From IMG/VR virus record IMGVR_UViG_3300009147_000001, positions 1 through 64,000 of that record: a stretch of DNA of 64,000 bases. One strand, 5' to 3'. The stretch comes from a virus. The notes beneath the pieces are model-generated. The model was not told the origin of the DNA, did not search any database, and worked only from the letters and a program-made list of their open reading frames with translations. The translations under genes and the position numbers were made by a program. This document shows positions 26,995 to 36,141 of the stretch, piece by piece. Each line of letters begins with the position of its first letter. Position 1 is the stretch's first letter.

Positions 26995-27835
26995 GATTGA
27001 GGTCATTAATGCCGCCCGAGCGAAGGAATATCTTGAGCGCAACCCGTCCTTCACCTACGGGGCAGGCGACACGAATCGACCAATCAGTATCAGTGTAGTT
27101 AACAACTATGCCGCAGCAATGCTCAGAGGTGAATGGCGACTGACCCACCAGGGTCTTGCCTTCACGTCCAGTGGTCGCCTGCTTGATGGTCAGCACCGTC
27201 TTCAGGCGATTATCCAAGCAGCCGAGACAGGTGCCAACGGTCTACCACCCAAGGAAGATCTCGCTATCGAGTTCAGTGTTACTCGTGACGTGGACCAGGA
27301 TGTCTTCGATGTATTGGACATACATCGCATACGCGGAGCAAATCAGATTCTCGCCATGAGTGGCATGACCAATACCACGGTACTGGCAGCTTCAGCTCGA
27401 CTGCTGTATCTGTACGATAATCACCCATTCAAGCAGTGGAATAAGATTAAGGTCAGCAATCATCAAATCAACGAATTAGTTCACCATAACGAACTGGTAC
27501 AGTTCATGGGTACAGCCTCAGCCCTACGCCCCATTGGTCTGATGATGTCTGCGGGATTGGTAGGACTGTTCGTTACCTACCGAGCCTACCCCGAAGGCCC
27601 ACACGAGCAGTTCCAGGAGGCACTGCGCCATGGTGTCGGTCTTGAAGTAAATGACCCCAGACTGGTGCTACGTAACTACCTGATCAGATCGAAGTCGATC
27701 GCGGGGTATCGCCGTGATTCCTTTGCTCATCTTGCCATTTTCATAAAGACATGGAACGATTACGTGCTTGGCCGCAAGCGCAATGCTATTTCGTTCCGTT
27801 CTGGTGAGGAGATGCCGAGGCCAGTAACGAAATGA
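26984..27835 (+). CDS. ParB-like domain protein
   Basis: 283 residues. The early part (residues 1-90) ends in SSGRLLDGQHRLQAII, the ParB/Srx-type G-(D/G)-x-HR motif seen in many actinophage ParB-like proteins. The remainder is helical and unlike chromosomal ParB. Such proteins bind nucleotide (CTP or ATP) and sometimes nick DNA; the phage role is unsettled. It opens the replication/recombination region. Confidence 0.75.
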   Translation: MHTEIEVINAARAKEYLERNPSFTYGAGDTNRPISISVVNNYAAAMLRGEWRLTHQGLAFTSSGRLLDGQHRLQAIIQAAETGANGLPPKEDLAIEFSVTRDVDQDVFDVLDIHRIRGANQILAMSGMTNTTVLAASARLLYLYDNHPFKQWNKIKVSNHQINELVHHNELVQFMGTASALRPIGLMMSAGLVGLFVTYRAYPEGPHEQFQEALRHGVGLEVNDPRLVLRNYLIRSKSIAGYRRDSFAHLAIFIKTWNDYVLGRKRNAISFRSGEEMPRPVTK

Positions 27836-28314
27836 CCGAAGATCAGCGACCGAAAATTAGGTCAGTCATCTACCAATATTCGGTAGACTTATACGATCAA
27901 CTCGTCAATAAAGCAAAATATGTAGAGCCAGCAGAGCTGGCTCGATACGGTTGGTCAGACACTAGCGAGTTGGTGTTGGTCTACTATGGTAATGTCGCCA
28001 CGGTGGCTGATCAACTCGGACTCTCGCGAAATATTAGAACAAAAGCTGCATCGTTACTAGCCGCAATGAAGTGTATTATCAAACTACAGGGCGGTGGCGG
28101 ACACAGTACAAGTGTTTACGCATTGTTACGTCCACCAACCGAAGAAAGGTATCTCACATACCGCGCTTCTCTCTCAACGATAACCGCTAGTTTACATCCC
28201 ACTGAAAGACAACTGATAATTCGTGACTTACGAGAATTACAGCGCCGAGTGGGTAGAATAGAACAACTACTCGCGGAAGATGAGAAGGGCAGGCCGGATG
28301 GACACCACCTTTGA
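27832..28314 (+). CDS. hypothetical protein with winged-helix look
   Basis: 160 residues. A central helix-turn-helix-like region (VATVADQLGLSRNIRTKAASL) precedes a beta hairpin rich in Gly, and the C-terminus is a coiled coil (LRELQRRVGRIEQLLAED). Possibly a DNA-binding dimer. Starts in an ATGA overlap. Confidence 0.6.
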   Translation: MTEDQRPKIRSVIYQYSVDLYDQLVNKAKYVEPAELARYGWSDTSELVLVYYGNVATVADQLGLSRNIRTKAASLLAAMKCIIKLQGGGGHSTSVYALLRPPTEERYLTYRASLSTITASLHPTERQLIIRDLRELQRRVGRIEQLLAEDEKGRPDGHHL

Positions 28315-28603
28315 GCACGCTCGACGGTGTCCGCGTTGTGAATCCCCGGGTGTGGAAGGTGCTTCCCGCCCGGGGCCACATCGTAGCGTAATGCATACAT
28401 TCCACTGTCACAATGAGCGATGTCGTTGGTACACCACATCTTGGGTGGTACAAGTCAATGCAGATGGTAGTATTCCACCACCGGATGCATATCGACCTAA
28501 ACAATTTCCTGTACTACCAGATCAAACTGATGCAGTGAACGCACAAATGCAAAGACTCCTCCAAGACACCGCCAAGAAGGGCAGTGAGATTCGTGGGAGG
28601 TGA
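28298..28603 (+). CDS. zinc-ribbon protein upstream of helicase
   Basis: 101 residues from ATG 28298. CPRCESPGVE and CHNERCRWY give a four-ligand zinc ribbon of the TFIIS/RpoM type. Its stop overlaps the A of the helicase start (TGATG). Confidence 0.62.
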   Translation: MDTTFEHARRCPRCESPGVEGASRPGPHRSVMHTFHCHNERCRWYTTSWVVQVNADGSIPPPDAYRPKQFPVLPDQTDAVNAQMQRLLQDTAKKGSEIRGR

Positions 28604-30033
28604 TGCAAATGTCGTCCCTTAGTCTCTTTCCCTTTCAACGTGAGACTGTCGATAAGTTCCACAATGTACATAATGTTCTTATCGGGGACGACATGTAGCT
28701 GGGTTTAGGTAAAACTGCTCAGGCCATTGCACTTGACCAAACCAGGCGAAGTAATACAGGAGTCTATCATTGTCAAACCTTAGTGGTAACTCCACTGACT
28801 ATGGTAGATACGTGGGCGCGCGAGTATAATCAGTGGGCGCCGGACCTTCGGGTTATGGTAATTAACAACAAAAACCGACAACCATTCCTGGATGCCATTA
28901 CCAATCGCACCCATGATGTGTATATATGTCACTGGCCTGTTCTTCGACTCATGCCAGAACTATCTGAGCAAATGTGGTTCCATTTCATTGCTGACGAATG
29001 TCATGCACTGCAAAATAGAAAAGCAAAACAGACGCTTGCCGCGAAAAAGATTAAGGCTTACTACAAAACTGGACTTTCTGGCACACCAGCTTTTGACAAA
29101 CCTGACGATCTCTGGTCGATCCTCAATTGGCTGTATCCTAAGCATTGGTCCTCATACTGGCGATATTTCGACAGGCATGTATTATGGGTGGACTACAACG
29201 GATACAAACAAATCATTGGTATTGCGAATAAAGAAGAACTTCATAGTCAAATGTCTGGGTTCTATATTCGGCGGCGTAAGGAGCACGTGTTAAAAGAGCT
29301 ACCAGATAAGTACTACACCGACATTGAAGTGGATCTGAGCCCACAGCAGGCACGGGCCTATGAATCTATGCGTCGTGACATGATTGCTTGGGTGGGCGAA
29401 CACGAACATGAAGCAGTGGCCACCTCAGAAGTCATTGCTCAACTCGTCCGATTGCAGCAATTTGCATGCGCCTATGGCGAAATGGTGGAAACGAAGATAC
29501 GTAGTCGAGACACGGGCGAAGAGACGACTGTTCAAAAACTTAAACTCACCGAGCCGTCAACCAAGATCGATGCTGTTATTGAGATTATTCGCAACAATCC
29601 ACCCAACAAGCAATTTGTTATTTTCTCGCAGTTCTCCCAAGTTATCAAAATTCTAGAAAAACGACTGGCCGACGCAGGCATCAGTTACGGTATATACATT
29701 GGTGAAACTCCCGCAGACGAGCGTAGCCGCATCATTGATGACTTTCAAAATGGACTAATACAAATCTTTGCTAGTACAATCTCTGCCGGCGGCGTTGGCA
29801 TTACCCTGACCGCATCAGACACTGCAATATTCATTGATCGATCATGGTCGCCAAGTATTAATCGTCAAGCCGAAGATCGACTTCATAGAATAACCCAAAA
29901 GAACGCTGTTCATGTTATTGACATTCTGGCCAAGCAGACAATTGACGCTAAGCGTATTCAACAGATTTTGCAAAAATGGTCCTGGATTCGTCAGCTCATC
30001 GGTGATGACCGAGATAATTGGGTGGTTGATTAA
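28603..30033 (+). CDS. SNF2-family helicase interrupted by in-frame UAG in Walker A
   Basis: The frame opens at ATG 28603 (28609 also possible) and codes for LFPFQRETVDKF and LIGDDM, then TAG at 28696-28698, then LGLGKTAQAIAL and a full SNF2 helicase to 30033. Removing six bases (TAGCTG, 28696-28701) restores GDDMGLGKT, the exact SNF2 P-loop. Later motifs are intact: FIADECHALQN (DEAH-like box), GLSGTP, and C-terminal ASTISAGGVGITLT and INRQAEDRLHRITQ. So the body is conserved and under the same frame, but the P-loop carries a stop. Readthrough, ribosome bypass, a new loss-of-function mutation or a sequence error are all possible. The first downstream start (28783) would give a protein without Walker A. 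Confidence 0.85.
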
Positions 30034-30321
30034 ATGGGTCAGCAAATTATTCGTCAACCCAACGGAAAGTACGCAGTATTCTCATCCGGTACGGATACCA
30101 TTATCGTTTACGATGCTACTGCTGAAGAGATCATCGACTATTTTGTTAATCGTGCCGTTGAAGACACGCGACTCAGTGTGCAATCTACATTAGATAAGAT
30201 AGCCAACGGGGAACGCCCATACTATCAGTTCACGATGACGTGGGAAACGGCATTGGAGTTAGACCGTGCACACGGCGGCACCGCCTGGAGATCGATAGAG
30301 CAGTCGGTACAATGGGATTAG
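30034..30321 (+). CDS. small hypothetical protein
   Basis: 95 residues starting one base after the helicase stop. Beta start (KYAVFSSGTDTIIVYDATAEE), helical end. No family recognised. Overlaps the next gene by 10 bases. Confidence 0.6.
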   Translation: MGQQIIRQPNGKYAVFSSGTDTIIVYDATAEEIIDYFVNRAVEDTRLSVQSTLDKIANGERPYYQFTMTWETALELDRAHGGTAWRSIEQSVQWD

Positions 30322-30617
30322 ACGAACATCCCGACTATCGAGTATTGCTGAAAACACTGTTCCTACGAGGTAAATACCGCGAAAAAGGCATTGAATTAAA
30401 TTGGACAGAAGCTTCACGAATGGCAGTCGAGGAGTTAGCAAAAGTGAACAACATTCCCACCGAGACGTTATCTGATCTTACTATCATAGAACGCCTTCAG
30501 CAACGGCAAGAGGATCTTATCAGAACCATCAAAAGTGCAGAATCCGGACTATACAAAAGTGAGCTACTGGCTCGACTGGACGAGGTGGAGTCTATTATAG
30601 ATTGGTTAACCGCGTAA
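30312..30617 (+). CDS. helical hypothetical protein
   Basis: 101 residues from ATG 30312, predicted helical with a C-terminal coiled coil. No motif recognised. Confidence 0.58.
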   Translation: MGLDEHPDYRVLLKTLFLRGKYREKGIELNWTEASRMAVEELAKVNNIPTETLSDLTIIERLQQRQEDLIRTIKSAESGLYKSELLARLDEVESIIDWLTA

Positions 30618-30917
30618 ATGAATTGGGAAAGCGGTTGGCCTGCGCTCGTTAAACAAATAGATTATTCTTACATACTTCTCGAATTGGAGTGTGGTGATCG
30701 TGTGACAGAAGCTTTTGATAATCCACTCCAGTTATTTCAGCAACTACTAGAGCTTGAGTGGTATCAATTAGTTACGTGTATTAGCTGTCAAGATCTTACC
30801 GAGACGCCAATCTTCATTGAAATGTTAAAATCTTACTTCGGTAAATCCTTCCTCGAAGTTATCGAGTGGTATCACCAGCGACAGCATCGACTGTGGACTC
30901 AAACCAAAGGAGTGTGA
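30618..30917 (+). CDS. hypothetical protein
   Basis: 99 residues, acidic and aromatic, starting directly after the previous stop. One CISCQD pair. No family recognised. Confidence 0.55.
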   Translation: MNWESGWPALVKQIDYSYILLELECGDRVTEAFDNPLQLFQQLLELEWYQLVTCISCQDLTETPIFIEMLKSYFGKSFLEVIEWYHQRQHRLWTQTKGV

Positions 30918-30925
30918 ACGTTTCA

Positions 30926-31156
30926 ATGATCACTGATGAAGGTTGGCTAGAGTTTATTGGCAACTTCTTCGGCGTGGACATTGAATGGATCAGTCATGTT
31001 ATGGCTAATTGGAATCATCTCAAACAAGAATCTGGATGCGGCTGCTATTTTGTAGAAAATGATCCAAGACTTGCGCATGATAGTGTCGACCCAGATGCCA
31101 ATTATTGTACCGGTTGGCTGCGAATAAAGGTATTCCGTGAACAAGCTACCGCTTAG
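30926..31156 (+). CDS. small acidic protein
   Basis: 76 residues from ATG 30926. GCGCYFVENDPR and FFGVDIEW segments; Cys-rich centre. No family recognised. Overlaps the next gene by 20 bases. Confidence 0.5.
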   Translation: MITDEGWLEFIGNFFGVDIEWISHVMANWNHLKQESGCGCYFVENDPRLAHDSVDPDANYCTGWLRIKVFREQATA

Positions 31157-31343
31157 TATCGCCACCCACTTACTGGCCATTGCCGTGGGAATGGCCATTG
31201 CAGTTGCGACGTACACCATCACGGCGAAAGTGAAACATTACTGTGATGCCGAGAATATGGTCTACCTTTATCAAGGCAACATTGCGGTGGTAGCCTATGA
31301 CCCTCGGTGTGTTGACATCGATGTACCTAGCTGGGATGGATAA
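31137..31343 (+). CDS. single-span membrane protein
   Basis: 68 residues from GTG. Hydrophobic helix at 4-27 (IATHLLAIAVGMAIAVATYT), then a short ectodomain with two Cys. Overlaps the next start by one base. Confidence 0.58.
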   Translation: MNKLPLSIATHLLAIAVGMAIAVATYTITAKVKHYCDAENMVYLYQGNIAVVAYDPRCVDIDVPSWDG

Positions 31344-31531
31344 TGCACCCACATGATGACCTATCGAGATATTCCGAGATTGACATAGCGTCTACCAAAA
31401 GGTTGTACCTGTTCACGACAGGTAAGACTGAAGAGGACTGGTCCACGTTGACGGAGGTAGAGAAGGCCAGATTGGTATATTTTGCCCTGGAAGTTGGTCG
31501 GCAAATTCTAGAACATAACAAGACGGAGTAA
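31343..31531 (+). CDS. small helical protein
   Basis: 62 residues; WSTLTEVEKARLVYFALEVG helix. Directly upstream of the Cas4-like nuclease. No family recognised. Confidence 0.55.
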   Translation: MHPHDDLSRYSEIDIASTKRLYLFTTGKTEEDWSTLTEVEKARLVYFALEVGRQILEHNKTE

Positions 31532-31532
31532 T

Positions 31533-33686
31533 ATGATGGACGTCCAGGACTATATTGACAAGAAATTGACGCATCAGATACATACGTCTGAACGACGGGC
31601 ATTTCGTAGCTGTCGACGTCGATGGGACTGGACGTATCGAGATATGTGGTATCCAAAAGTCACCCCTGAACCATTGGAGTTCGGGGTGGCTTTCCACAAA
31701 GCCATGGAATACATGTACGCGCCAGAGAACTGGCATGACAAGTTCACGGCCAAAAATCTCGCCATTGTGGCTTTTCGTCGCGAGACTGAGCGTCAGCTCA
31801 AGGACTTTATTAGACTAAACGGTGAGCCCGAGGCTGACGTGCTACAAAATCGCCGAGATCGCATCGAACTCGGCATCAACATGATCCGCTATTATGCCGA
31901 AGACGTGGCCTCCATAGAAGATCGGAACTTTACTCCATTAATGGTAGAAGTAGGATTTGAAGTTCCCATAGAAGACCATAACACTGGTGAGCAGCTCTGG
32001 TGTACGTGTAACCAATGTTATGCCAGGTTCGAATCGCAAAAAGTCGTTTCTAACATGTGGCGTGGACTACCAGTAACATATGGTGGTCGCATTGACATGA
32101 TAGCTAAAGACCAGATTGGGAGAGTATGGTGCTATGACTGGAAGACAACTTCCCGAATTCTTGATGAAGATGCGGAATCATCATTCTTACAGCTCGATGA
32201 TCAGATCACTTGTGTTCCAATGAACACTGAGGCATTGACTCCAACTGGATGGAAGAGAAGATCTGAACTAGAAGTAGGAGAACTCGTACTTGCATATGAT
32301 CAAAAATCAAAATCGAATAAATGGACGCCCATTCTTGCGTTCCACGATTTTGATAATGCAGAGCTATTTCAACTAAGTGACAAGACTAAATCATTCTGTG
32401 CAATTACTACTGCCAACCATAGGTGGATGGGGGAGAGACCATCGTCACATGGTAAATATGCAAAAATTATCGACTGGGAACCCGATACACAAAAGATAGA
32501 TGAATATAACAGTAAAGCCGCCATCTATGTTAGTGCCAACAGTGAAGTAGACGGATCACTTCCAATAACACCAGATGAGGCAGCACTAATCGCATGGATT
32601 ATTACCGATGGATCTCTCACCATAAGGGGAAATTCATACCAGGCTGCTATCGCTCAGGCAAATCATAAATATGCCAATGAAATACAAGCACTAATTGATA
32701 GAATAGGAATTAAGCACTCAGTGCGAGAGTATCCTGGATCGAACTTATCAAATAGACCGTACTTCAAGTGGTACCTCTCCCAGCCATACATTTCTGATCT
32801 GTGGGATCGAGCTGGTATCATGGGTAGACATGGCAACTTGGATGAATTCGTTCTAGGATTGTCAGCTAAGTCCAGAACAAGTTTTGTTGAAGCTGGAATG
32901 AAGGCAGAAGGATCACTTAGAAAAAACGGTAGTGGAACATTCTGTCAAAATGATGGTGAAGTAAAGGAAGCCTTTAGACTAGCAATGTTCCTGGAGGGTC
33001 GACGTCTAAGTATAGGAGGTCCCAAATACTTTGGGGTTCGCGTAGGTCGACCAGTCGCGGACGTGCGTACACTTAACACCACTAAAGTGGAGGGCAAACA
33101 TCGTGTATGGTGTATTTCCACCAAATATAACTCCTGGGTTATGCGTCAGGGTAAACAAATTACCATCACGGGCAACTCTTATTGCTGGGCTCTCTGGCAG
33201 CTTGGCTATGACATTGCTGGGTTTGTATATGTGGAAATTAAGAAAACGTACCCAAAGCCACCAGAACGACTCAGTCGACCATACAAAGGACGACTCTTCA
33301 GTACCAACAAACAACATCTGACTGATTACCGAAACTTTGTCGACACAGTGGCAGTTCAGGACGGACAAGGCTTCCAGACTGGACTCTACGACGAGTACAT
33401 TGATTGGCTCAAAACCGAAGGGCCACGCTTTACTCAACGCCATGAGATTGCGCGCAATCATCATGAGCTAGTAAATGCTGGTCGTAACATCGCCCTAGAG
33501 GCCATGGATATGACGCAAAACCCCCGGATCTACCCACAGCCAGGGCGGTTTTCGTGTCCAACCTGCCTGTTCCGACAGCCATGTCTAGGAATGAACATGA
33601 ATGAGGATGTCCAATATCTACTGGATACCTTGTTTGAGAAGCGAACACATCACTACTGGGAGGACAAACCAGTAAGCACTGATTAG
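31533..33686 (+). CDS. Cas4/RecB-like PD-(D/E)XK nuclease containing an intein
   Basis: 717 residues before splicing, about 395 after. Extein: N-terminal Cys in RRAFRSCRRRW, GGRIDMI and CYDWKTTS (nuclease motifs II and III), the QITSY motif, and a C-terminal FSCPTCLFRQPC cluster, giving the four Cys of a Cas4/AddB-type iron-sulfur site. The intein (residues 227-548) sits inside the Q-x-x-x-Y motif, so activity depends on splicing. The enzyme probably trims DNA ends in recombination together with the ATPase at 34489. Confidence 0.88.
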   Translation: MMDVQDYIDKKLTHQIHTSERRAFRSCRRRWDWTYRDMWYPKVTPEPLEFGVAFHKAMEYMYAPENWHDKFTAKNLAIVAFRRETERQLKDFIRLNGEPEADVLQNRRDRIELGINMIRYYAEDVASIEDRNFTPLMVEVGFEVPIEDHNTGEQLWCTCNQCYARFESQKVVSNMWRGLPVTYGGRIDMIAKDQIGRVWCYDWKTTSRILDEDAESSFLQLDDQITCVPMNTEALTPTGWKRRSELEVGELVLAYDQKSKSNKWTPILAFHDFDNAELFQLSDKTKSFCAITTANHRWMGERPSSHGKYAKIIDWEPDTQKIDEYNSKAAIYVSANSEVDGSLPITPDEAALIAWIITDGSLTIRGNSYQAAIAQANHKYANEIQALIDRIGIKHSVREYPGSNLSNRPYFKWYLSQPYISDLWDRAGIMGRHGNLDEFVLGLSAKSRTSFVEAGMKAEGSLRKNGSGTFCQNDGEVKEAFRLAMFLEGRRLSIGGPKYFGVRVGRPVADVRTLNTTKVEGKHRVWCISTKYNSWVMRQGKQITITGNSYCWALWQLGYDIAGFVYVEIKKTYPKPPERLSRPYKGRLFSTNKQHLTDYRNFVDTVAVQDGQGFQTGLYDEYIDWLKTEGPRFTQRHEIARNHHELVNAGRNIALEAMDMTQNPRIYPQPGRFSCPTCLFRQPCLGMNMNEDVQYLLDTLFEKRTHHYWEDKPVSTD
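32211..33176 (+). other. intein 1 (322 residues, LAGLIDADG type)
   Basis: Starts with Cys (CVPMNTEALTPTGW), has block B ITTANHRW, an endonuclease helix LIAWIITDGSL and a second SFVEAGMKAEGS, and ends ITITGN before Ser+1. Terminal residues C1, N(last) and S+1 are the standard splicing set, although the penultimate residue is Gly and not His. Confidence 0.9.
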
Positions 33687-33705
33687 TGGCGGAGACTACT
33701 AAAAA

Positions 33706-33714
33706 TGCTATAAT
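33706..33714 (+). promoter_or_regulatory. extended -10 promoter
   Basis: TGCTATAAT is a perfect extended -10 box, 30 bases before the GTG at 33744. No good -35 box. It would drive the cluster from 33744. Confidence 0.5.
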
Positions 33715-33743
33715 AGTCTTGGTCAGCGGATAAGGAGGTATGA

Positions 33744-34010
33744 GTGTCAAGGACAGGTAATCCATACTATGAAATAGCCCTGGCACTAGAAGGCATAAGG
33801 CAAAAAATCTGCCCATACTCTCTGGACGATGACACTCAGTCTTGTGGCTGTAAATTTGGAATCAACTCATCATCTTCTATGTACAGTGAAGAGAATGGGT
33901 GTCCTGAACTACAGGAAATGATGACCTTCTATCGTCGCTGGGGAGAAGCACTTGAACAACACCAAAATCCAGGTACAAACGTGGCGCATTCCACTACTAC
34001 CAACCGCTAA
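33744..34010 (+). CDS. Cys-containing small protein
   Basis: 88 residues from GTG with AAGGAGG upstream. CPYSLDDDTQSCGCKFG and NGCPEL supply four Cys; helical C-terminus. No family recognised. Confidence 0.62.
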   Translation: MSRTGNPYYEIALALEGIRQKICPYSLDDDTQSCGCKFGINSSSSMYSEENGCPELQEMMTFYRRWGEALEQHQNPGTNVAHSTTTNR

Positions 34011-34146
34011 ATGTATTAACTGTCATACGCTAAACGGATTCTATACCGAAAATGCCCACGATATAGGCCGCATACATGCGACGACAACTGGGCATTTAGT
34101 ACTAGTGGAAGAGGTACGCCAGACGTGGTTCTCGACCAAGGACTAG
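33952..34146 (+). CDS. small zinc-finger-like protein
   Basis: 64 residues from TTG 33952 (GGGAGAAG upstream), overlapping the previous gene. KCINCHTLNGF pair plus two His. Moderate support only. Confidence 0.4.
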   Translation: MNNTKIQVQTWRIPLLPTAKCINCHTLNGFYTENAHDIGRIHATTTGHLVLVEEVRQTWFSTKD

Positions 34147-34259
34147 TCTTTGTCTGCAATCCTTGCACAAAAGGCGATCACTGCAATGCACAACCAGGTC
34201 CGGGCACATGGTGTGACTGTCAACACAGAAGGGACGACATCAAGAATGACACAGCCTGA
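34125..34259 (+). CDS. Cys/His-rich miniprotein
   Basis: 44 residues from GTG 34125. VCNPCTKGDHC and WCDCQHRRDD give a dense zinc-binding pattern of a type common in Streptomyces phages. It overlaps both neighbours and replaces a less convincing frame across the same bases. Confidence 0.5.
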   Translation: MVLDQGLVFVCNPCTKGDHCNAQPGPGTWCDCQHRRDDIKNDTA

Positions 34260-34344
34260 TGAGCAGTGGACTGAAGATGAGCCTGAGGAAGATGATTTTG
34301 ACGAAGAGTATGAAGAGAACGAAGAGGACGACTTAGAAGAATAA
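34246..34344 (+). CDS. highly acidic miniprotein
   Basis: 32 residues of which more than half are Glu/Asp. Starts inside the previous gene at ATG 34246. DNA-mimic-like charge, but too short to judge. Confidence 0.45.
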   Translation: MTQPDEQWTEDEPEEDDFDEEYEENEEDDLEE

Positions 34345-34488
34345 CACTCATAGATACATCTCGATCAATTAGAGCAGTTGCGCTGGGCAGACAGCGATGC
34401 TAGACTGAAGTTCACTTCCCTTTCACAACCAAGTTTGGTTATTATTCGAATAAAAATTCGGACAAATTGGTACAAAGAGGGTGAATCA

Positions 34489-36141
34489 TTGTCGATAACG
34501 AGCATTGCTGGTCTGCCCATTCGCAAAGTAACCGAAGTACCGCCACATTTTAATATGTTGGTGTATGGTGAGAGTGGTGCAGGAAAAACCCGATTAGCAG
34601 GCTCCTGTGACGCCATCCCAGAGATGCGCCGAGTCCTGTTCATAGACATTGAGGGTGGCACACTAACACTTCGGAATACCTTTCCCAATGTCGAGGTTGT
34701 CCGAGTCCGCAATTGGCAAGAAATGCAATCCGTATACAATGAACTCCATGCTGGACAACATGACTATACTACAGTAGTCGTAGACAGTTTAACAGAATGC
34801 CAGAAATTATGCTATTCTTCCGATACTGAGGTACTAACTCCAAGTGGTTGGAAGTTAATACCAGATCTAGCAGAAAATGTCGATCTTATTGCCCAATACG
34901 AAATGGGCACCGAGTTAATATCCTTTGCTCAACCGTCGCTGATAATGAATTATCACCATCATGGTAGTATGGTAAACATCGCATCCAAGTCGTCTGCACT
35001 ACTTGTTACTCCTAATCATAGAGTACTTACTAAGACTCCCGCTGGGTCGATTGAAGTTCGAAAGGCTGAAGACCTTCGATCAAAACTGTTACTGCCAACC
35101 GCTGGTACACTACTTTCTATTGGTGGTCCTACCCCCGAACAGGGTAGACTATTAGTTGCTTGGGCTGCTGATGGACACCGTAATTTTAATGGTATGAAGT
35201 TCCACTTGAAGAAACAAGAAAAAATCGACCGTGTTAAGAAACTTATCATCGACTGTGGATTAACATACGAGGAGCCTGACTGGAAAGACGATGGAACTTA
35301 CATAATTGTGAGAAATGCTCAGTCAGTGACAAAATTCATGCCTGACCGCATGTGGCACATTGAATCCATGATGTGGTCATTGCAGACACGTGACGCTATC
35401 ATGTCGGAAATGCCTCTCTGGGACAGTACACCACAACCATCAGGATCTGGCTCATTCAGTTATAGAACTAAATATAAATCAAATGCAGACGCAATTTCTG
35501 CTCTCGCTGCTCTTACTGGATGGAGTGTCAATATTGCAATTGACACTACAAGAACTACTATTTACCGACTTAACTTAATTCGCACTTCATGGAGAACACA
35601 ATCAGTTATTGAAAACGTAGATTACAATGACAGCGTATGGTGTGTCTCTGTACCTTCAGGATTCATTGTCACTCGCCGTCAAGGTAAAATTACAATCTGT
35701 GGTAACTCTATGGACCGTATAATGCGTAAACTCGTAGAAGAATACGAGGAACGTGATGCAGACGTTCCAGGCATTCGGGAATGGAACATCAATATAGAGC
35801 AAACACGCAAATTCGTTCGAGCCTTTCGTGACTTGCCCGTAAATACGATCTTTACTGCTTTAGTTAAAATGGACAAAAATAATCGGACTGGAGCCATAAA
35901 GCGTAAACCATCGTTAAGCGGCAAAGTAGCCGACGAAGTTGCCGGTTTCCTTGACATTGTTACATATCTATATACCAAGGAGGTTGAAGGAGAATACAGA
36001 CGTATACTGTTATCCGGAGCCACTGAAGACACGGTAGCCAAAGATCGCACCGGATTGCTACCAATGTTGATTGAGTCACCTACCATGGTTGAGATCTGGA
36101 ATGCAGTCAAGGAGATAAAGACGGATGGCCAGTCCGCTTAA
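34489..36141 (+). CDS. RecA/Sak4-like ATPase containing an intein
   Basis: 550 residues from TTG 34489 (AGAGGGTG upstream); about 251 after splicing. Walker A is VYGESGAGKTRLA and Walker B is TVVVDSLTE, as in phage Sak4/RecA-like single-strand annealing or recombination ATPases. The intein is inserted ten residues after the Walker B aspartate region, between ECQKL and SMDRIM. It overlaps the ssDNA-binding protein gene by 17 bases, the usual neighbour of this ATPase. Confidence 0.85.
   Translation: MSITSIAGLPIRKVTEVPPHFNMLVYGESGAGKTRLAGSCDAIPEMRRVLFIDIEGGTLTLRNTFPNVEVVRVRNWQEMQSVYNELHAGQHDYTTVVVDSLTECQKLCYSSDTEVLTPSGWKLIPDLAENVDLIAQYEMGTELISFAQPSLIMNYHHHGSMVNIASKSSALLVTPNHRVLTKTPAGSIEVRKAEDLRSKLLLPTAGTLLSIGGPTPEQGRLLVAWAADGHRNFNGMKFHLKKQEKIDRVKKLIIDCGLTYEEPDWKDDGTYIIVRNAQSVTKFMPDRMWHIESMMWSLQTRDAIMSEMPLWDSTPQPSGSGSFSYRTKYKSNADAISALAALTGWSVNIAIDTTRTTIYRLNLIRTSWRTQSVIENVDYNDSVWCVSVPSGFIVTRRQGKITICGNSMDRIMRKLVEEYEERDADVPGIREWNINIEQTRKFVRAFRDLPVNTIFTALVKMDKNNRTGAIKRKPSLSGKVADEVAGFLDIVTYLYTKEVEGEYRRILLSGATEDTVAKDRTGLLPMLIESPTMVEIWNAVKEIKTDGQSA
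34810..35706 (+). other. intein 2 (299 residues)
   Basis: Starts CYSSDTEVLTPSGWK, has block B LLVTPNHRVL, a degenerate endonuclease helix LLVAWAADGH and ends GKITICGN before Ser+1. Its ends resemble intein 1 (EALTPTGWK, KQITITGN), so the two are related. The endonuclease part looks decayed. Confidence 0.88.

Noticed and set aside
28696-28698. Reassigned UAG codon or a phage amber-suppressor tRNA
   Set aside because: UAG ends many clearly intact genes here (e.g. at 1069, 3194 and 3383), and none of the tRNAs found has a CTA anticodon. The enlarged loop at 2526-2612 contains CTA but not in anticodon position.
34150-34344. 64-residue ORF from TTG 34150
   Set aside because: Its first half overlaps a better Cys/His-rich frame (34125-34259); only the acidic end from ATG 34246 is kept.
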